Source: an uncultured Saprospiraceae bacterium
GTDB taxonomy: Bacteria > Bacteroidota > Bacteroidia > Chitinophagales > Saprospiraceae
NCBI GenBank assembly: GCA_938007965.1
Contig: CALLMH010000004.1
Location: 62,001 to 126,000, forward strand
Reading direction: 5' to 3'
Length of the DNA stretch: 64,000 bases
A program made the position numbers and the translations under genes. Below are positions 8,827 through 19,016 of the stretch, in pieces. The notes beneath the pieces are model-generated. The model was not told the origin of the DNA. It searched no databases and saw only the letters and a list, made by a program, of their open reading frames with translations. Numbering within the stretch: position 1 is the first letter of the stretch; every line of letters begins with the position of its first letter.

Positions 8827-9492
8827 ATGGCTAGTAGTATAGCGGTGTTAGATTGTCAGAAGATGTTTGTAGAGGGGATGGAATCTCACTTCAAACTTAC
8901 GCAAAGCAAGTACGAAGTTGTAACAAGCATGTGTAGTTCTGAAAGCCTTCATAAAGCTATACAAGAAATAAGTTTCGAATTTTTAATACTAGACCTTAAT
9001 ATACCTGATCAAGATGGTTTGCACATAATTGAAGAGTTAAGAAGTTTATTTCCTCAATTATTTATCATAGTCTTATCATCTTATACAGATGTGAAATTGG
9101 TAAAAGGTGCGATGGTAAACGGTGCAGATGGATATGTAAGAAAATCTAGCACCTTTTCAGAATTGATTTTTGCATTAGACGAAGTCGCAGCGGGTAATAC
9201 GTACATAGGTGACGGATTGAGAACATCACCTCCCTCGGCAACTAGTAGAAGATTACTTAAAGAAAAATCTTCTAAATATGAAGATCGATTTACAATAAAA
9301 CAAAAACTAACAAAACGTGAATCAGAAATTTTAGAATTACTGACACAAGGAATGAGCAATAAAAGTATTGCAGGAAAATTATATATAAGTGACCAGACCG
9401 TGGGCGTCCATCGAAAAAATATGATGAAAAAGCTAGGTTTGAATAATACGGCTTCACTTATAAAATTTGCCCTTGAAAATCATTTGGTATAG
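8827..9492 (+). CDS. LuxR/NarL-type response regulator without adjacent sensor kinase
   Basis: From the ATG at 8827 the protein has 221 residues. A TTG 30 bases earlier is in frame, but the ATG places the phospho-acceptor at the usual number, Asp56 in LILDLNIPDQDG. Conserved Ser/Thr (VLSS) and Lys106 (YVRK) are present. The usual acidic pair near the N-terminus is Asp-Cys (VLDCQKMF) instead of Asp-Asp, which may weaken magnesium binding and phosphorylation. The C-terminal helix-turn-helix starts LTKRESEILELLTQGMSNKSIA and continues with the recognition helix SDQTVGVHRKNMMKKL. Such regulators bind promoter DNA as dimers. No kinase gene is near, and the next gene is a giant T9SS cargo in the same direction, a plausible target. 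A TTTGCACTA at 8750 resembles a promoter -7 region. Confidence 0.9.
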   Translation: MASSIAVLDCQKMFVEGMESHFKLTQSKYEVVTSMCSSESLHKAIQEISFEFLILDLNIPDQDGLHIIEELRSLFPQLFIIVLSSYTDVKLVKGAMVNGADGYVRKSSTFSELIFALDEVAAGNTYIGDGLRTSPPSATSRRLLKEKSSKYEDRFTIKQKLTKRESEILELLTQGMSNKSIAGKLYISDQTVGVHRKNMMKKLGLNNTASLIKFALENHLV

Positions 9493-9604
9493 TTTATGCT
9501 GTACATAAAATAATAATACCTTTTTTCCAACTATCTGAGATTTACAGAAAGCCTGTATTGATCATATAGAATAGAAAAGAAATTATAATAATCGTTTGAA
9601 ATTT

Positions 9605-9621
9605 GAGTTCCCCCCGAACTC
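9605..9621 (+). promoter_or_regulatory. Small hairpin with a C-tract loop in the leader of the T9SS cargo gene
   Basis: GAGTTC, five C, GAACTC form a perfect 6-bp inverted repeat. The cytosine run is unusual in this AT-rich sequence. It lies 87 bases before the start codon of the next gene and could be an operator or a leader-RNA hairpin. There is no T-run after it. Confidence 0.3.
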
Positions 9622-9707
9622 TTTCGCTTGATTCTCTTCTCTAATAATCGAACAAATAATTTAGACAGAATCATTTTTTAGAAAAATTTTTAAAACCGAT
9701 TTATCTC

Positions 9708-12700
9708 ATGAATATGGAGAATTTTACCACAAAAACGAAAACCTCGTTTGATAAGTTTATCAGAACAGGTTTTCTCTCTGCCGCATTATTCTTGCTGGCA
9801 TTTGGCACAGCTCAGGCTCAGTGTCCTCTTGGATGTAATAATAGTGTACAGATCTCGTTAGATACAGACTGTATGGTAGAAGTAACACCCGATATGGTGT
9901 TAGAAGGACAAGGTACTACAGGATGTGATTACACAGTCCAAGTATTAGGTTCTGACAACCAACCGATACCTACTTCACCTATCGTAGGTGCAGCTTATAT
10001 CGGCGAAACTTTAACTGTAAAAATATCGCTAGGAGCTAATAGCTGTTGGGGTAGTATTACTATTGAAGACAAATTACCACCTGTGATTGACTGTCCTGGA
10101 GACATGACAGTATCTTGTTACCAATCAAGTGACTTTCCTAATCCAATTGCAACAGACAATTGTGATGGAAATATCGCCGTTGATGTAGTTTCGGATGATA
10201 TCGTAGATCTTGACTGTAATAATGAGTTCAGTGCAAGAAGAACAATCATCTATCAAGCTACTGATGGATCAGGTAACAAATCAGCTTTCTGTACTAAGAA
10301 TATCTTCTTTGAGCGTATTGAGCTTACGGATATCGTATTCCCAGAGAACAGAGACGATGTCGAGTTACCATCTCTTGAATGTGACAATATTCCAGCTTGG
10401 GATACTAACAATGATGGATATCCTCAACCAGAAGAAACAGGAACTCCAACTACACTTGATGGATTTAACATCTTCCCTAATAACTCATACTGTGAGTTGA
10501 ATGCTACGTTTGCAGATCAGGTATTACCTATTTGTGAGTCTAGCTTCAAAGTATTGAGAACATGGACTGTTCTTGATTGGTGTACAGCTGAGATCAGAGA
10601 AGAATTCCAGATTGTAAAAGTTGTAGATAATGAGAATCCTATTGTGACAACATTACAAGATCTACCATTTGCTACCTCTGCAGATCCTTATGATTGTGAG
10701 GCTGATTGGTTAGTACCAGCACCGATCATAATCTTTGACTGTAGTTCTACATCATATACAGTACAGTATCTACTTGCTGATAATAATGGTGCACCGCCAG
10801 TAGATGGCTTATACATCGATGATGATGTAACGACTAATCCTGATGGAACATTCACTATCAATAATCTTCCACTAGGAAGAACTTGGGTAAGATATACTGT
10901 AATGGATGCTTGTGGTAATATTACATTTGCATTCGTCGAGATTGACGTTGTAGATGATGTACCTCCAGTTCCAGTATGTGATGAGTTCACAGTAGCAACA
11001 TTGACTAACAATGGTTACGCTCACATATTTGCTGAGACATTTGATGATGGATCGCATGACAATTGTAGCGATGTGACTTTCGAAGTAAGAAGAATGACTC
11101 CAGGTTGTGGCGCTTCTACATCTGCATGGACTGAATTCGCAGAATTCTGCTGTGATGATATAGGGAGCGAAGTAATGGTTTCTCTAAGAGTAACTGATGA
11201 AAGTGGTAACTCTAACACTTGTATGGTTATCGTAAACGTACAGGATAAGTTGGACCCAGTAATAGAATGTCCTCCAAATATCACTGTAGATTGTGGAACT
11301 GACATCAGTGACTTAGGTATCACTGGTATGGCTACAGCTTCTGATAACTGTGGTGATGCAGAAATAACAATGAACGATTCTGGATCATTAAATGATTGTG
11401 GAGTAGGTACTATCTTCAGAAGATTTACAGCTACAGATGCTGGTGGAAGATCAGTGAACTGTACTCAGAGAATAACAGTTGAAGACGACTCTCCTTTCTT
11501 AGGTGGATCAATCAACTGGCCTCCAAACAGAACCTTGAATGGTTGTGCAATGATCGATACTGATCCAGAAAATACGGGTGTGCCGACATACAACGATGAC
11601 TTATGTAGTCAGGTAGCTGATACATATGAAGATCAGACATTTACATTCGTAGATGATGTATGTCTTAAGATCTTAAGAACTTGGACAGTAATAGATTGGT
11701 GTACATTCGATCAGAACAATCCTAACGATGGAGGTATCTACCAATATACTCAAGTAATAAAAGTAAGTAACAATGTGAAGCCAGTCTTCAATACTTGTTC
11801 AGACATCACAGTTGATGCATTCGGTCAAGACTGTAATGGATTCGCTGAGATTATCGTAGGAGCTACGGATGATTGTACTCCAGAAGAAGAATTGAACTAT
11901 GCTTACACGCTTGATGAATTCAATGACGGATCTATCGATGCTGTCGGTAGTACAAATGATGCAAGTCAAACTTTAGAAGTAGGAACACACAGTATCACAT
12001 TTACTGTAGAAGATCAGTGTGGTAATCAAGAGATATGTTCATTCTTAGTAAGAGTATTGGACAAGAAGAAGCCGACTCCTTACTGTCTTTCTGAGATTAC
12101 AACTGTAATCATGCCTTCATCAGGTCAGATTGATATATGGGCATCAGATTTCGATCTTGGAAGTGTAGATAACTGTCCAGGTGATGTACTTATCTCATTC
12201 TCTAGTAATGTGAATAATACACAGAGATTCTTCAACTGTGATCAGTTAGGAATGAATGATGTAGAGATCTGGGTAACAGATGCGTCTGGTAATCAAGATT
12301 TCTGTACGACTACGATCAATATCCAAGATAATGGTGGATGTACAGGAAGTAAAATCTCTGGCTTAATAGCTAACACAAACGATGAGATGATCAACGAAGT
12401 GAAAGTTACTAAGACTAATATGACTAACTACTCATCTGAGTTCTATATGACTCCATTCGGAGGAGGTTACAACTTTGTAAACCCTGCGATAGAGACGAGT
12501 TATGAGATCAAAGCTGAGAAGGATACAGATCATACAAATGGTGTATCGACTCTTGACCTTGTACTTGTACAAAGACATATCTTAGGACTACAGGAGCTAG
12601 ATTCTCCATACAAAGTAATAGCTGGTGATGTAAATAACAGTGAATCATTAACTTCTTCTGATTTATTAGAATTGAGAAAATTGATCTTAGGTATTAAGAC

Positions 12701-13589
12701 AGAATTCTCTAACAATCAGTCTTGGAGATTCGTAGATGCGACACAGACATTCAGTGATAACAGTGATCCGTTCCCATTCAATGAGGAATTAATGATAATC
12801 AACTATAACAACGAAAACGTAAGTGGTAAGAACTTCGTAGGAGTGAAGATAGGAGATGTAAATGGTAGTGCATCAGTGAGCAACTTGACAGAAGGTAATA
12901 CTTCATCAACAAGAAGTAACAACACACTATCTCTTAGTATGGATAACGTAGCTTACGAAGCGGGTGATCTAGTATCTATTCCAGTAACAGCTGAAAACTT
13001 TACTGATATGGTTGGATTCCAATTTACTTTGGAAGCAGCGGGACTATCACTAGAGGATGTGAAAGCTGGAGCACTTAATATTACGGCTGATAATGTAGCA
13101 ACATTCAATAAAGAAGAGTCTATGACTTTCTCTTGGAATACTGCGACAGAACTATCGACTGATGAGAACGAAGTATTGTTTACACTAGTAATGAGAGCTA
13201 ATACGAATAGTGAGTTAAGTAACTCAATCGAAGTGACTTCAAAAATAACTACAGCTGAAGCGTATAATTCTTCACTAGAGATTGATGGAGTAGAGGTGAA
13301 TGTAAGAGGAGAATACGCAAACGTAGATGTAGAGTTTGAGTTGTTCCAAAATACACCGAATCCTTTCGATGGATATACTACGATTCCTTTCAACTTGCCA
13401 GAAACTGGTAACGTAACATTGAATGTATTCGATATCACTGGTAAAGTGATCTACAATACAAGAGGAGAATTCACGAAAGGTATGAATGAAATAACACTTG
13501 ATAATTCAATCATGACTGCAAAAGGCATCATGTATTATCAACTAGAATACAACGGTACAGTTGCTACCAAGAAGATGATATCTCTATAA
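9708..13589 (+). CDS. Giant HYR-repeat protein with dockerin-like and cohesin-like modules and T9SS sorting domain
   Basis: A 1293-residue secreted protein. The signal peptide ends AQAQCPLG (about residue 37). Residues about 120-880 contain repeated HYR-type Ig modules with the pattern PVIxCPxxxTVxC...DNC. Residues about 935-990 hold two dockerin-like calcium repeats, DTDHTNGVSTLDLVLVQRHI and DVNNSESLTSSDLLELRKLI. Residues about 1075-1200 form a cohesin-like sandwich (AGDLVSIPVTAENFTDMVGF). Residues about 1215-1293 are a type A T9SS sorting domain, with FQNTPNPFDGYTTIPFNLP and a final KKMISL. It should be carried through the outer membrane by T9SS and anchored or released there, acting as adhesin or scaffold (inference). 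Many Cys suggest disulfides. It ends at a strong terminator. Substrate or partner is unknown. Confidence 0.9.
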   Translation: MNMENFTTKTKTSFDKFIRTGFLSAALFLLAFGTAQAQCPLGCNNSVQISLDTDCMVEVTPDMVLEGQGTTGCDYTVQVLGSDNQPIPTSPIVGAAYIGETLTVKISLGANSCWGSITIEDKLPPVIDCPGDMTVSCYQSSDFPNPIATDNCDGNIAVDVVSDDIVDLDCNNEFSARRTIIYQATDGSGNKSAFCTKNIFFERIELTDIVFPENRDDVELPSLECDNIPAWDTNNDGYPQPEETGTPTTLDGFNIFPNNSYCELNATFADQVLPICESSFKVLRTWTVLDWCTAEIREEFQIVKVVDNENPIVTTLQDLPFATSADPYDCEADWLVPAPIIIFDCSSTSYTVQYLLADNNGAPPVDGLYIDDDVTTNPDGTFTINNLPLGRTWVRYTVMDACGNITFAFVEIDVVDDVPPVPVCDEFTVATLTNNGYAHIFAETFDDGSHDNCSDVTFEVRRMTPGCGASTSAWTEFAEFCCDDIGSEVMVSLRVTDESGNSNTCMVIVNVQDKLDPVIECPPNITVDCGTDISDLGITGMATASDNCGDAEITMNDSGSLNDCGVGTIFRRFTATDAGGRSVNCTQRITVEDDSPFLGGSINWPPNRTLNGCAMIDTDPENTGVPTYNDDLCSQVADTYEDQTFTFVDDVCLKILRTWTVIDWCTFDQNNPNDGGIYQYTQVIKVSNNVKPVFNTCSDITVDAFGQDCNGFAEIIVGATDDCTPEEELNYAYTLDEFNDGSIDAVGSTNDASQTLEVGTHSITFTVEDQCGNQEICSFLVRVLDKKKPTPYCLSEITTVIMPSSGQIDIWASDFDLGSVDNCPGDVLISFSSNVNNTQRFFNCDQLGMNDVEIWVTDASGNQDFCTTTINIQDNGGCTGSKISGLIANTNDEMINEVKVTKTNMTNYSSEFYMTPFGGGYNFVNPAIETSYEIKAEKDTDHTNGVSTLDLVLVQRHILGLQELDSPYKVIAGDVNNSESLTSSDLLELRKLILGIKTEFSNNQSWRFVDATQTFSDNSDPFPFNEELMIINYNNENVSGKNFVGVKIGDVNGSASVSNLTEGNTSSTRSNNTLSLSMDNVAYEAGDLVSIPVTAENFTDMVGFQFTLEAAGLSLEDVKAGALNITADNVATFNKEESMTFSWNTATELSTDENEVLFTLVMRANTNSELSNSIEVTSKITTAEAYNSSLEIDGVEVNVRGEYANVDVEFELFQNTPNPFDGYTTIPFNLPETGNVTLNVFDITGKVIYNTRGEFTKGMNEITLDNSIMTAKGIMYYQLEYNGTVATKKMISL

Positions 13590-13618
13590 AGTAACTAACG
13601 GTTTTAAAATGATATGTA

Positions 13619-13650
13619 GCCTCTGTCGAGTAATCGGCAGAGGCTTTTTA
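13619..13650 (+). terminator. Rho-independent terminator after the HYR/dockerin gene
   Basis: An 11-bp stem (GCCTCTGTCGA with TCGGCAGAGGC, one G-U pair) closes a GTAA loop and is followed by TTTTTA and more T. It begins 30 bases after the stop codon. Confidence 0.9.
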
Positions 13651-13922
13651 TGTTTTTTAGACAAATACAATAAAACTAGGATCCTATATGCAATTTCTGT
13701 AAGGATTCTCAGGCAGCAAATTAGTTGTCATTTTACAAACTATACATCTCCAAAGTCCGTTATAAAGTACGGATACACGACCAATCTGCCAAATATTGCC
13801 TCATTTCGCCAACAATTAGACTGAGAATTGCTTAATTTTATATATGAAATAAACAATTCAATAGATTTTTATTTTAGGCTTCAATTATTCTTTAAGCTAA
13901 AAACAGAAAAAACTACAATAAC
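13651..13922. other. Leader region before the PorU2-like gene
   Basis: The region from the terminator to the next start codon is AT-rich and holds no convincing gene; an open frame that runs over the terminator to 13824 is rejected. A short hairpin is possible at 13756-13773 (TCCGT/ACGGA). I see no clear promoter box. Confidence 0.4.
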
Positions 13923-16900
13923 ATGCGGTATTTACTACTGATACTAACCATCATAATATCTTTCGATCTATCCGCTCAGATGGTCGACAACAATGAGACT
14001 CTCTTTGGTAATGAATGGATAGATTATGACAAAACATATGCGAAAATCATAGTCGACAAGGATGGGATTTATAGAGTCACGCGCCAAGAGCTTGCAGAGA
14101 ATGGTATTCCTGTCAGTTCTATCTCATTTGATAGATTGCAACTTTGGAATTATGGAAAAGAGGTCGGTTTTTATATTGGTCCAGATGATAGTTATATCGA
14201 ATTCTACGGAGAAAAAAATAAAACTCAGATAGATAGATTTTTATTTGAGGATCAAGATTTGATGTTGAATAGAAAATATAGCTTCATTACTGATGATGCA
14301 GCATACTTCGCAACATGGACAGAAGAAATCAACGATTTAGTTTTCGAAGAATCAATAGTAGATCTCTCGAATAATACTTTGTCGCCAGAAGCCTATTACT
14401 TACATACAGAGGAAGTAGTACTCTCCAGCACTCATTATAAATCATCGCTTGCAGAACAGGTGAGATACTCTGATTTTGTTTCTACAGAAGGTTACGGCTC
14501 CGGACTAAAAACAGAGAATAATGTAAATGTACCCATAGTAAGAAAAGCGGGTGTCGATATCAATGGCGCATTATATGTAAGGTATGGCGGAAACAATTTT
14601 CCACATCGAACCTCAGCAACTATAAACGGTGTGGCTCAAGGCGAGTTTCAGTCAGTTTTGGATACTGTGCAAGAGCTAAATTTTGAGGTGCCAGCTCCTA
14701 TGTTGGAAGATAATAGTATAGAAATCAAACTGAGAGGAACCTTACCTGGCACCAATGATAAAAATATTATTTCTGAAGTCGCTCTTACGTATCCTAGAGA
14801 ATTTCATATGGGCGAAAATTCTGTGTACAGAGTAAGTTTATCACCATCTGCAACTATCAGATACGTAGAAATAGACGGCTACTCGGAATCTGAGTTGCCT
14901 GTGATATATGATATTAGAAATAATACGAGGATTATTGCAGAATTTACACTCGATGGTAAAGTAGGGGTCTTAATCGATCCTTCATCTCAAGGCAGCGAAC
15001 TTCTAATTAGTAAACCTTCTACAGCTTTCGATCAGCCAAAGGAGGTAGTAAGAAGAAATTTCGTTTCGTATGCCGACCGATCGGATGCTGAGTTTTTGAT
15101 GGTCACTAGTGCCGACTTAAGAACTGACGGCAATACGGACTGGGTTCAAGCATATTCTGATTATAGGTCTTCTGAAGTCGGTGGTGATTATATTACCAGT
15201 ATTGTAGATGTAGATCAATTATATGATCAATTTGCATATGGAGTGAATAGACATTTTATCAGTTTGAAAAATTATGCACACTGGGTAATAGCGAACTATG
15301 ATGATCCGAAGTTTCTATTCATCGTAGGTAAAGGGATGGAATATCCAGAAATAAGAAACGAAGCCGTAGCGGAAGAAATGACGGATTTTCAAGTGCCTAC
15401 TTGGGGAGTACCTGGCTCAGATAATCTCTTGTTATCTACATTTGATTCGCATGTACCTTTGCTTCCTGTAGGTAGGATTGCTGCAACTAGTGCAGAAGAT
15501 GTCAAAAACTATCTTGATAAAGTAAGAGATCAAGAATTAAATGTAAACAATCCAGCTACTCTAGAAGGTAGAAGATGGCAAAAAAACGTTTTGCACCTTA
15601 GTGGTGGTGCTGGAGCAAATGAGCAACAATCTCTTTTTAATTCATTGGCTATCATGGCTGATACCATCGAAAATAATTTGATGGGTGCGAATGTCAGTAC
15701 ATTCCGAAAGACATCGACGGACCCTATTGAAAATGCTACCTCGGATTTGATATTTGATGAGATAAAGAATGGACTTTCGCTTATCAGTTTTTTTGGTCAT
15801 GCGAGTGTAGGGGCTTTCGACTTCAATCTTGATAATGTGGAAAATTATGAGAACAAAGGTAAGTACCCATTACTGATGTCCCTTGGCTGTTATTCTGGCA
15901 ATATACATACAAGATTTGGTGGAATATCGGAGAGTTTTGTACTTACTAAAGATAAGGGATCCATAGCTTTTGTTGCAGCATCTGGTTCTGCATATATAAG
16001 TACTCAGAACCTATTTGGAAAGGAGTTTTATTCTGAGTTAGGAGGTGATTCTTATGGAGACCCTATTGGAATTGCACTGGTCAAAGTTATCGATACATTT
16101 AGTGCTTTTCAGAATTCAGGCTCAGTGACTTTCTATCAGCAGCTTACTTATCATGGAGATCCAGCTGTAAGACTTCCGAGTTTTCGTACGCCTGATTATC
16201 TAGTAGATGCATCAAGTGTGAATACCAATCCGCAGATTATTGATACCTATGAAGAAAGCTTTGAAGTTTGTTTTGATGTAGTCAATATTGGAAAGAATAC
16301 GGCAGATAGTATCGACGTACTTATCCAACATGAAAATCCGCAAGGAGGAATAGAATATGAAACAACTAGCAGGATCAAGGGTCCAGCAAATAATCAAAAT
16401 CTATGCGTAAATATACCGATTAGTTCTACTGACCTAGTGGGAAGGAACAAGATACTAGTAACTGTAGATAACGCAAATGAGATAGAAGAACTACCTGCTC
16501 CAGACGCTGAATCTAATAATATCCTAAGAAATCAAAGCGGTACAGAAGGACACGAGTTTTTTATATTGAATAATAGTGCTGTGCCCACATTTCCAGAAGA
16601 GTTTGCAATTGTAAATACAGAAAAGGTAGTACTTACAGCGAATACCTTCAATGCATTCGGTGATCCTCAGACCTATTTTGTAGAGATTGACACTACGATT
16701 TTGTTTGACAGTCCTTCATTACGTAAAAGAGAATTCAATGAAATAAAGTCATTGGTAAAGTGGGAGTTAGACTTCGCACTGGCAAATGAAACAGTATATT
16801 ACTGGCGTGTAGGATCGAGAAATGACGCGTCTAGTGATATCATATGGAGAGAAAGCTCTTTTGTGTACGAACCAGGTCAACGAGCTGGATGGAGTCAAGA

Positions 16901-18938
16901 ACATTATTTCCAATTCTTAGAAAATGATTTTGATAATATTGAATATGAAGATGGTACGAGGCAGATGAAGTTTGTGGATAATGTGAAGGAAGTGAAAATG
17001 GATAATGGTATTGTATCTCAACCAGATGCATTCACAGAATTTTTTATCAACTCTCAATTATGGAATAGATGGAGGAGCAACAATAATGGTATAAATTCAG
17101 GTGTAGGACTTGTCGTTTTTGATCCAGTGCTAGGAAATACATTAATAAGTTACGCGGATAATCCTTTGTGGGGTAGTGCTCCGCCTGATGCTGCATTGAG
17201 TTTTTATATTCAATTTCCAACATCGACACAAGAAGAAAGACAACATTTAATTTCTGTTTTAAAAGATTCAATTCCTTCTGATCATATAGTATGTGTTAAT
17301 TTTCTTCAAGTAAATCTTGTGAATAGAAATAATCTTGAAGAGTGGGAGGAAGATAAAGATGTATTAGGTACTACCATATTTGAAGTGTTAGAGGAGAGAG
17401 GGGCTCAGCGTTTAGACGAGTTGAAAGATTTAGGTCCTTTGCCATACATATATGTTTATGAGAACAAATTTGAGAATGGCTTCTATAAAACGATATCGGA
17501 AGAAATTGCTTTATCTGAAAATGAACAAGCAAATTCACTTTTTCAAGTAAAAACATTGTGGGATAGAGGTGAAGTAGCTACTAGTTATATAGGTCCTGCT
17601 TCTCAATGGGATGAATTAGAATGGAATGTTAATTTTTCGAATTTTCCTGAAAATGATACTGTTAATGTTGACATAATTGGTCTTAATGTAGATGGTGAAG
17701 AAGTATTGCTATTTGAAAATTTGCCTCTTGCTAATTTTGATCTTAGTGAAATAGACGCCAATTCATACCCATACATAAAGCTTAAAATGTTCTCTAGTGA
17801 TTCCGAAAATTTATCGACAGCTACGCTTGATAAATTGAGGGTGTATTATACAGGGATTGGTGATCTAGCACTTAATACGGATGAAGGTTATAAGTTTGAA
17901 TCGAGTAAGCTAGATGAAGGCGAAAAGCTGTCTCTTTCACTCAGAATTGATAATATATCTAATGTTTCAGTCGGGAATACAAATTTAGATTTTGATGTAA
18001 CAGATGATCAAAATAATACGACGAAGTATAGTACAGAAGTACCTGCACTTGGTGCGAATGAATCCTCAATTCAAAGTATTGATATAGACACAAGAGGTCT
18101 GGTTGGCGATCATATATTACAAGTTCAACTTAATCAAAATAAAAGCCCTAATGAGAAGTACTATTTTAATAATTTCTCTTTAGCGAAATTCGAAGTTGTA
18201 AAAGACTCTATCAATCCTCTACTGGATGTGACATTTGATGGAGTACAGATTATGAATGATGATATCGTATCTTCTAAGCCTCTGATTCGTATAGAATTGG
18301 ATGATAGTAATCCATACTTGTTACTAGATGATCCTACAAGCTTTGTGATTGCTCTCACCGCACCTGATCAAGAACAAGTACAAATATCTGTGGATGATCC
18401 TTCGATCAACTTCCTACCAGCTGAATCAGGCGAAGAGAACAGAGCCGTCATAGAATATAATCCAGAATTTTTAGAAGATGGAAGATATACACTATCTGTG
18501 CAGTCAAGGGATGCATCTGGGAATTCTTCTGCGAATCTTGATTATGAGATTAATTTCCGAGTATTCAATGAGGAGATGGTATCTAATGTATTTAACTACC
18601 CGAATCCATTTAGCACAAGTACACAGTTCATATTTACACTGACAGGCAATGAAGAGCCAGCTAATATGCTGATCCGGATCATGACGATGACAGGTAAGGT
18701 AGTAAGAGAAATAACAGCGTCAGAGTTGGGGACACTACGAATAGGTACAAATAGGACAGACTTCAAATGGGATGGTACGGACGAATTTGGCGAACAACTA
18801 GGGAATGGTACATATCTCTACCAAGTTATTACTAAAAAACTAGATGGTAGTGACTACAATAGCTTTACAGATCCATCACAGGACAATACAGATCATTTGT
18901 TTACCGAAGGTTTTGGTAAGTTGGTAATAATGCGATAG
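13923..18938 (+). CDS. porU2: PorU2-like C25 (gingipain-family) peptidase linked to type IX secretion
   Basis: A 1671-residue protein with signal peptide MRYLLLILTIIISFDLSAQ. Residues about 410-770 form a C25 cysteine peptidase domain; the catalytic pair is visible as His626 (FFGHAS) and Cys656 (SLGCYSG). Residues about 775-880 look like a CARDB-type Ig domain. Residues about 1555-1671 are FlgD-like (YPNPFSTSTQF, then KWDGTDEFGEQLGNGTYLYQ). PorU is the T9SS sortase that removes sorting domains from cargo and attaches them to lipopolysaccharide. PorU2 is a longer relative found beside or instead of PorU in many Bacteroidota, with less certain function. The neighbouring upstream gene is a T9SS cargo, which fits. 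Its own C-terminus looks more like a FlgD fold than a cargo sorting signal. Naming as PorU2 rather than PorU rests on length and C-terminal architecture. Confidence 0.85.
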   Translation: MRYLLLILTIIISFDLSAQMVDNNETLFGNEWIDYDKTYAKIIVDKDGIYRVTRQELAENGIPVSSISFDRLQLWNYGKEVGFYIGPDDSYIEFYGEKNKTQIDRFLFEDQDLMLNRKYSFITDDAAYFATWTEEINDLVFEESIVDLSNNTLSPEAYYLHTEEVVLSSTHYKSSLAEQVRYSDFVSTEGYGSGLKTENNVNVPIVRKAGVDINGALYVRYGGNNFPHRTSATINGVAQGEFQSVLDTVQELNFEVPAPMLEDNSIEIKLRGTLPGTNDKNIISEVALTYPREFHMGENSVYRVSLSPSATIRYVEIDGYSESELPVIYDIRNNTRIIAEFTLDGKVGVLIDPSSQGSELLISKPSTAFDQPKEVVRRNFVSYADRSDAEFLMVTSADLRTDGNTDWVQAYSDYRSSEVGGDYITSIVDVDQLYDQFAYGVNRHFISLKNYAHWVIANYDDPKFLFIVGKGMEYPEIRNEAVAEEMTDFQVPTWGVPGSDNLLLSTFDSHVPLLPVGRIAATSAEDVKNYLDKVRDQELNVNNPATLEGRRWQKNVLHLSGGAGANEQQSLFNSLAIMADTIENNLMGANVSTFRKTSTDPIENATSDLIFDEIKNGLSLISFFGHASVGAFDFNLDNVENYENKGKYPLLMSLGCYSGNIHTRFGGISESFVLTKDKGSIAFVAASGSAYISTQNLFGKEFYSELGGDSYGDPIGIALVKVIDTFSAFQNSGSVTFYQQLTYHGDPAVRLPSFRTPDYLVDASSVNTNPQIIDTYEESFEVCFDVVNIGKNTADSIDVLIQHENPQGGIEYETTSRIKGPANNQNLCVNIPISSTDLVGRNKILVTVDNANEIEELPAPDAESNNILRNQSGTEGHEFFILNNSAVPTFPEEFAIVNTEKVVLTANTFNAFGDPQTYFVEIDTTILFDSPSLRKREFNEIKSLVKWELDFALANETVYYWRVGSRNDASSDIIWRESSFVYEPGQRAGWSQEHYFQFLENDFDNIEYEDGTRQMKFVDNVKEVKMDNGIVSQPDAFTEFFINSQLWNRWRSNNNGINSGVGLVVFDPVLGNTLISYADNPLWGSAPPDAALSFYIQFPTSTQEERQHLISVLKDSIPSDHIVCVNFLQVNLVNRNNLEEWEEDKDVLGTTIFEVLEERGAQRLDELKDLGPLPYIYVYENKFENGFYKTISEEIALSENEQANSLFQVKTLWDRGEVATSYIGPASQWDELEWNVNFSNFPENDTVNVDIIGLNVDGEEVLLFENLPLANFDLSEIDANSYPYIKLKMFSSDSENLSTATLDKLRVYYTGIGDLALNTDEGYKFESSKLDEGEKLSLSLRIDNISNVSVGNTNLDFDVTDDQNNTTKYSTEVPALGANESSIQSIDIDTRGLVGDHILQVQLNQNKSPNEKYYFNNFSLAKFEVVKDSINPLLDVTFDGVQIMNDDIVSSKPLIRIELDDSNPYLLLDDPTSFVIALTAPDQEQVQISVDDPSINFLPAESGEENRAVIEYNPEFLEDGRYTLSVQSRDASGNSSANLDYEINFRVFNEEMVSNVFNYPNPFSTSTQFIFTLTGNEEPANMLIRIMTMTGKVVREITASELGTLRIGTNRTDFKWDGTDEFGEQLGNGTYLYQVITKKLDGSDYNSFTDPSQDNTDHLFTEGFGKLVIMR

Positions 18939-18960
18939 TTACTGAAAAAATAATAATTGT

Positions 18961-19003
18961 AAAATGTGCTGAACTTCATGATGATGGTCAGCACATTTTT
19001 TAT
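18961..19003 (+). terminator. Rho-independent terminator after the PorU2-like gene
   Basis: AAAATGTGCTGA pairs perfectly with TCAGCACATTTT over 12 bp around a 15-base loop, and the right arm merges into a T-run. It ends about 14 bases before the next start codon, so it separates the secretion genes from the O-polysaccharide export genes. Confidence 0.88.
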
Positions 19004-19016
19004 TAGGTTGTGATTT

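Noticed and set aside
13609-13824. 71-codon open frame after the HYR/dockerin gene
   Set aside because: It runs through a strong transcription terminator and has no protein-like features.
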